A stretch of 6,299 nt of DNA from Sulfurovum sp. GTDB taxonomy: Bacteria > Campylobacterota > Campylobacteria > Campylobacterales > Sulfurovaceae. Below are positions 3,379 to 6,299 of this stretch, piece by piece. The stretch is from the NCBI GenBank assembly GCA_027046415.1, contig JALTYW010000022.1:1-6299 (forward strand), written 5' to 3'. Below the pieces are notes generated by a model, which did no database searches, had not been told where the DNA came from, and saw nothing but the letters and a program-made list of their open reading frames with translations. A program made the position numbers and the translations under genes. Position 1 is the first letter of the stretch. Every line of letters starts with the position of its first letter.

Positions 3379-5066
3379 AACAGACCTATTATGACGCAGT
3401 GATCATCGGCTCGGGTGCAAGCGGTGGTGCGGTTGCATACACCCTGACAAAAGCAGGGTTCAATGTTGCCGTCATCGAAAAGGGCAGGCTCATGAAACGG
3501 GAGGATTTCTCCAAAGATGAACTGGCATACTGCCGCCGGGACATCGTTACGCCAAATCTTTTTGAAGAGTACCATGTCATTGAAGAGAAAGTTGACGGCA
3601 AATGGGAAGCAACCCCCACCTACGATTCAGGTATCAGCTTTTGGAACGGCAACATTGTCGGCGGTTCCTCCAACTTCATGAGTGGTATGCTGCACCGTCT
3701 GCACCCTGATGACTTCAGACTCAAAAGCAAATATGGGCCGATAGAAGATGCTAATGTCGTTGACTGGCCTATCTCCTACGAAGATCTGGAACCCTACTAT
3801 ACCCTTGCAGAAGAGCTGGTAGGCATCTCGGGGCATTACGAGCCTCATCCGTACGAACCTCCACGCAGTACGCCCAACTTTACACAGCCTCCTACCAAGG
3901 AGAATGCTGTTGTCACTCTGCTTGACAAAAGCTGTAAAGCACTTGGCGTCACCCCTCTTGTCACTCCCAGAGCCGTACTCTCAAAAGACAAGGGACACCG
4001 TCACGCCTGTTATTACTCCAACTTTTGCGGCAGCTACGGCTGCAGCTCGGGTGCAAAAAGCAGTTCAAGGGAAGCCCTGCTGTACCCTGCGCTTGCTACA
4101 GGCAGACTCACACTGCTGACCAACACCCATGTCAAATATCTGCACAGCAACAGCAAAGATCAGGTTTCACACGCCGTTGCTGTCGATACCATCACCGGAA
4201 AAGAGAAGACCATACACGGCAGGCTCTTCATTGTCGCAGCCCAGGCACACGAGAGTGCCAGACTGCTGCTCAACTCTGCCAACAAATACCATCCAAACGG
4301 GCTGGCAAACAGCAGCAGCGAACTGGGCAAGAACCTCATCTTCTCCGGAGGCGGTTCCGGACAGGGAGAACTGCATAAGGAATCACTGAAAGAGATCTCA
4401 TTCGATGCACTGATGCAGCCTGGCTACTTTATCAACCGTTCCATTCTGGACTGGTACTTTATCGATGACTGGTGGCATGGGAAATTCAAAGGCGGCTCGG
4501 TCGAGTGGATGTTCGAACACCAAAACATTATCTCCCGAGCGCGCAAGAACAACTACGAAGATGGTCGGCTGGTGTGGGGCAAAGCACTTGGAGAACGGGT
4601 GGTCGAACGCTTTACAAACCAAAAAAGCATCCGTTTTGAGATATTTAACGACTGGCTGCCAAACGACAACTGCTATGTCACCATCGACCCTAAACATAAA
4701 GACAAATACGGCATGCCGGTAGGCAAACTCCGCATCAACGGGCATCCGCAAGACCTGAAGGTAGGCAACTACATCGCCAAAAAGTGTGAAGCCATACTGG
4801 AGGGGATGGGAGCAAAAAACATCTACTCCTCTGTCTCTTCTGCCCCAGCACAGAACCTTGTTGCCGGAGGCTGCCGTTTCGGTGATGATCCAAAAACTTC
4901 CGTGCTCAACCGCTACTGCCAGGCACACGATGTGCCAAATCTCTTTGTTGCCGATGCAAGCTTCATGCCCACAGGCGGTTCTGTTGCCTACACGTGGACC
5001 ATCTATGCCAATGCACTAAGGATTGCCGACCACATTGTCGATGTTTTAAAAAAAGAGCAAGTGTAA
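3375..5066 (+). CDS. GMC-family FAD dehydrogenase large subunit (gluconate/sugar dehydrogenase type)
   Basis: This 563-residue flavoprotein of the glucose-methanol-choline family should oxidise an alcohol, sugar or sugar acid in the periplasm. The N-terminal Rossmann motif DAVIIGSGASGGAV (GxGxxG at 12-17) with VIEKG binds FAD. WNGNIVGGSSNFMSGM is the second FAD-region signature. A Cys-containing segment, C212, C218 and C223, precedes GAKSSSREALL. The C-terminal domain includes GGCRFGDDPKTSVLNRY, VPNLFVADASFMPTGG and the closing helix ANALRIADHI. The usual HxxG residue before GGCR appears as Gln493, and the Asn/His expected in the SGAVNPT position is Ala538 (GGSVAYT). This may mark a divergent subfamily. 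There is no CxxCH haem site, and no cytochrome gene follows. Campylobacter jejuni has a comparable two-gene gluconate dehydrogenase. The substrate is not predictable here. Confidence 0.92.
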   Translation: MKQTYYDAVIIGSGASGGAVAYTLTKAGFNVAVIEKGRLMKREDFSKDELAYCRRDIVTPNLFEEYHVIEEKVDGKWEATPTYDSGISFWNGNIVGGSSNFMSGMLHRLHPDDFRLKSKYGPIEDANVVDWPISYEDLEPYYTLAEELVGISGHYEPHPYEPPRSTPNFTQPPTKENAVVTLLDKSCKALGVTPLVTPRAVLSKDKGHRHACYYSNFCGSYGCSSGAKSSSREALLYPALATGRLTLLTNTHVKYLHSNSKDQVSHAVAVDTITGKEKTIHGRLFIVAAQAHESARLLLNSANKYHPNGLANSSSELGKNLIFSGGGSGQGELHKESLKEISFDALMQPGYFINRSILDWYFIDDWWHGKFKGGSVEWMFEHQNIISRARKNNYEDGRLVWGKALGERVVERFTNQKSIRFEIFNDWLPNDNCYVTIDPKHKDKYGMPVGKLRINGHPQDLKVGNYIAKKCEAILEGMGAKNIYSSVSSAPAQNLVAGGCRFGDDPKTSVLNRYCQAHDVPNLFVADASFMPTGGSVAYTWTIYANALRIADHIVDVLKKEQV

Positions 5067-5077
5067 CGCGCTAAATA

Positions 5078-5866
5078 TCAGTCACGTCCGTCCGCAATAT
5101 CGACAAGGTAAAAACCTTTTTTCCAATATTTTCGGATGGTTTCACGGAAGTCCTCAATATCTTCACTGTTGGCAAACGCCTCTTCCCGTGACTTAGGATA
5201 CTCGGCAAAGAGCAGGAACCACTCTGCTCCTGTGTATTCAATGTTGACAATACGGTAGCCCTCATGCCATTTGGCTTTGATCTGCGGGCTGACATCTTCC
5301 CACTCATCGACAATAGTATATGCCTCATCTTTAAACCCGGTGCCTTTGGCAAAGATGCCCGTCCAGTACCCTTCTGCCGCTTCAACATCCACAAGCATCT
5401 CTCCGCGTCTCCAGTGCGAGACGATACTCTTTTCAAAATCGTCACGGTAGCGTTCGTACTCAAAGGTTACACTGCTGTACTTGTCCCCTTTGGCAAAGAG
5501 CCCGAACCATTCACCTGCACCATACTCAATATTTATGAGATGAAAACCTTTTTCCCCATAGGCCTTGACCGCCTTTTCAAACGCCTTCAGGTCACGTCTG
5601 TGCATATAGGCCTGCTGTGTATAGCCTGTCCCTTTAGCATAGAGTGCCATCCAGACATCATGACCGTAGTTGATATCGATCAGGTCATACCCCTTATTCC
5701 ACTCATTGTCAATCTTCGTTTTCAGCCTGCTCAGACTTTTACTTGTCGTATAGGACTGGTCTGTAAAACCGGTATCTTTGGCAAATACCCCTACCCAAAA
5801 GTCATCCGCCTGCACTCCTGTTGTCAGCAGCAGTGTTGTTACAGCAGCAATCAATCCTTTTTTCAT
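5078..5866 (-). CDS. Exported five-repeat protein (5 x 48 residues), DUF7477-like candidate
   Basis: The 262-residue precursor starts MKKGLIAAVTTLLLTTGVQA (Sec signal, cleavage before DD). The mature chain is five successive 48-residue repeats with no insertion or deletion (residues 22-69, 70-117, 118-165, 166-213, 214-261) plus one final Asp. Each repeat reads roughly W-x3-(F/Y)AKGTG(F/Y)-x2-(Q/E)-x-(Y/F), then an acidic/basic helix ending W-x-(K/E)-G(Y/F), then (L/I)(I/V)(D/N)(I/V)E. The predicted order per repeat is strand-strand-helix-strand. The GTG(F/Y)-(Q/E) phrase recalls the DUF7477 repeat family, but I hold this only as likely. An ATG 24 bp upstream is in frame, but GAGGAGG favours the ATG at 5864-5866. 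The gene ends 11 bp from the convergent dehydrogenase gene. Function unknown; possibly a periplasmic sensor or binding scaffold. Confidence 0.88.
   Translation of the reverse strand: MKKGLIAAVTTLLLTTGVQADDFWVGVFAKDTGFTDQSYTTSKSLSRLKTKIDNEWNKGYDLIDINYGHDVWMALYAKGTGYTQQAYMHRRDLKAFEKAVKAYGEKGFHLINIEYGAGEWFGLFAKGDKYSSVTFEYERYRDDFEKSIVSHWRRGEMLVDVEAAEGYWTGIFAKGTGFKDEAYTIVDEWEDVSPQIKAKWHEGYRIVNIEYTGAEWFLLFAEYPKSREEAFANSEDIEDFRETIRKYWKKGFYLVDIADGRD
5084..5803 (-). repeat. Five in-frame 144-bp protein-coding repeats
   Basis: The 720 bp encode five units of exactly 48 residues. Unit starts are marked by the dipeptides before Trp: DFW, DVW, GEW, GYW and AEW. Most units keep (L/V/I)(F/Y)AK after Trp and (W/G)-x2-G near positions 35-38. 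The repeats are diverged at DNA level, so the duplication is old. Confidence 0.85.
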
Positions 5867-5871
5867 CTTGT

Positions 5872-5878
5872 CCTCCTC
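5872..5878 (-). promoter_or_regulatory. Ribosome binding site deciding the repeat-protein start
   Basis: On the minus strand GAGGAGG is followed by ACAAG and then ATG at 5866-5864. This strong site sits inside the longer in-frame reading (from an ATG at 5890-5888), showing that the signal-peptide Met is the true start. Confidence 0.85.
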
Positions 5879-5924
5879 AAATAATTGCATTAAACTAATG
5901 TAGTTTTATAAGTTTTATTGAATA

Positions 5925-5930
5925 ATTGTA
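5925..5930 (-). promoter_or_regulatory. Possible -10 box (TACAAT) for the repeat-protein gene
   Basis: On the minus strand TACAAT lies 58 bp before the start codon within the 93-bp gap between the two repeat-protein genes. TATAAA at 5910-5905 is an alternative. No convincing terminator ends the upstream paralogue, so the two genes may also be co-transcribed. Confidence 0.3.
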
Positions 5931-5959
5931 GCATCTTTGGCTTTATGGAACCTAAAAGC

Positions 5960-6299
5960 CTATCGCCTCCCCTGGGCAAGATCGGTCAAACGGTACCCCT
6001 CTTCCCATGCTTTGCGCACCGATGCACGGAAACGGGAAAAATCCGCATGCCGTATGTAGCGCTGGGACGGCGTATGGGTATAGTGAGCAAAGAGCAGAAA
6101 CCACCGGTCATCGACATACTCCGCATTGACAAGCCGTTCACTATGCTTCCAGGCCTTGTCTACCGCGCTTTCAAGACTCTCCCAGTCATAGACAAAAAGA
6201 TGCCGAGGGGAGTGAAACAGCACCTCTTTTGCAAAAAGTGCCGCCCAGTACCCCTCTGCCTGCTCTACATCAATCAAGTACACCCCATTCTCTTTATAC
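5960..6299 (-). CDS. Paralogous 48-residue-repeat protein, C-terminal part (5' end outside window)
   Basis: The frame is open to the right edge of the window: 112 residues are visible, beginning YKENGVYLIDVEQAE and ending QGRR. A GTG at 6281-6283 could be mistaken for a start, but the residues before it (YKENG) match the repeat pattern, so the gene continues to the right. The visible part holds the end of one repeat and two full 48-residue units starting GYWAALFAKE and DRWFLLFAHY, followed by one extra residue, exactly as in the neighbour at 5078-5866. The last two units resemble the neighbour's fourth and fifth units position by position (AEGYW, W-F-L-L-F-A), so the genes are tandem paralogues. 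The total repeat number and any signal peptide are not visible. Confidence 0.88.
   Translation of the reverse strand, partial: YKENGVYLIDVEQAEGYWAALFAKEVLFHSPRHLFVYDWESLESAVDKAWKHSERLVNAEYVDDRWFLLFAHYTHTPSQRYIRHADFSRFRASVRKAWEEGYRLTDLAQGRR

Noticed and set aside
3996..4045. Haem or iron-sulphur site from the Cys cluster C212/C218/C223 in the GMC protein
   Set aside because: There is no CxxCH for haem c, and the spacing does not match a ferredoxin motif; similar Cys-containing segments before GAKSS are common in this GMC group.
4398..4928. Long minus-strand open frame (176 residues) opposite the GMC gene
   Set aside because: It lies wholly antisense to conserved C-terminal GMC sequence, has no recognisable motif, and arises from codon bias on the coding strand.
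5264..5884. Plus-strand open frame (206 residues) opposite the five-repeat gene
   Set aside because: The minus-strand frame shows a signal peptide and regular 48-residue repeats; the plus frame has no such structure and is a shadow.
5939..5960. GGCTTT/AAAGCC stem at the end of the right-hand repeat gene as a terminator
   Set aside because: It has a 6-bp weak stem with a 10-nt loop and an A-rich sequence after it on the minus strand, so it gives poor support for termination.

Overview
The window looks like chromosomal DNA from a Campylobacterota (epsilonproteobacterial) bacterium, most likely a Sulfurovum- or Sulfurimonas-like relative. This rests on the style of the L35/L20 proteins, a 12-G homopolymer, the IS1595-type transposase start and a two-gene flavin dehydrogenase of the kind known in Campylobacter. 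Genus level is a recognition-based guess.

Left part (1-1052): the window opens inside an IS1595-family insertion sequence whose transposase (27 residues visible) runs off the left edge. Next is tRNA-Arg(CCT) on the minus strand, then rpmI and rplT (ribosomal proteins L35 and L20) on the plus strand with their own promoter and no infC directly before them. A GC-rich hairpin closes this pair.

Middle part (1058-2733), all on the minus strand: in transcription order, a 42-residue Cys-rich lipoprotein with its own terminator, a DoxX-family membrane protein, an 85-residue exported Cys-rich peptide 17 bp after it, a run of 12 G, and a charged coiled-coil lipoprotein. The two small Cys proteins share a KCQ(A/S)GKC module and contain xGKCG units like those of HvfA/bufferin copper-binding peptides. 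DoxX is also a usual member of those operons, but the modifying enzyme (MNIO/DUF692) and its partner are absent here.

Right part (2734-5066), plus strand: a divergent promoter region with overlapping -10 boxes and a 15-bp perfect inverted repeat drives a translationally coupled pair. The first gene is a Tat-exported gluconate-2-dehydrogenase-subunit-3-like protein and the second a GMC flavoprotein. Together they should form a periplasmic FAD dehydrogenase; no cytochrome subunit follows.

Far right (5078-6299), minus strand: two neighbouring genes, the second cut by the window edge, encode paralogous proteins built from exact 48-residue repeats. The complete one has a signal peptide followed by five repeats with no length variation. 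This is compatible with a five-bladed alpha/beta propeller, and its function is unknown.

The secreted and membrane genes of the middle and right parts suggest an envelope-oriented region (metal handling, periplasmic oxidation, periplasmic repeat proteins). A shared regulatory region links the small Cys lipoprotein to the dehydrogenase pair.
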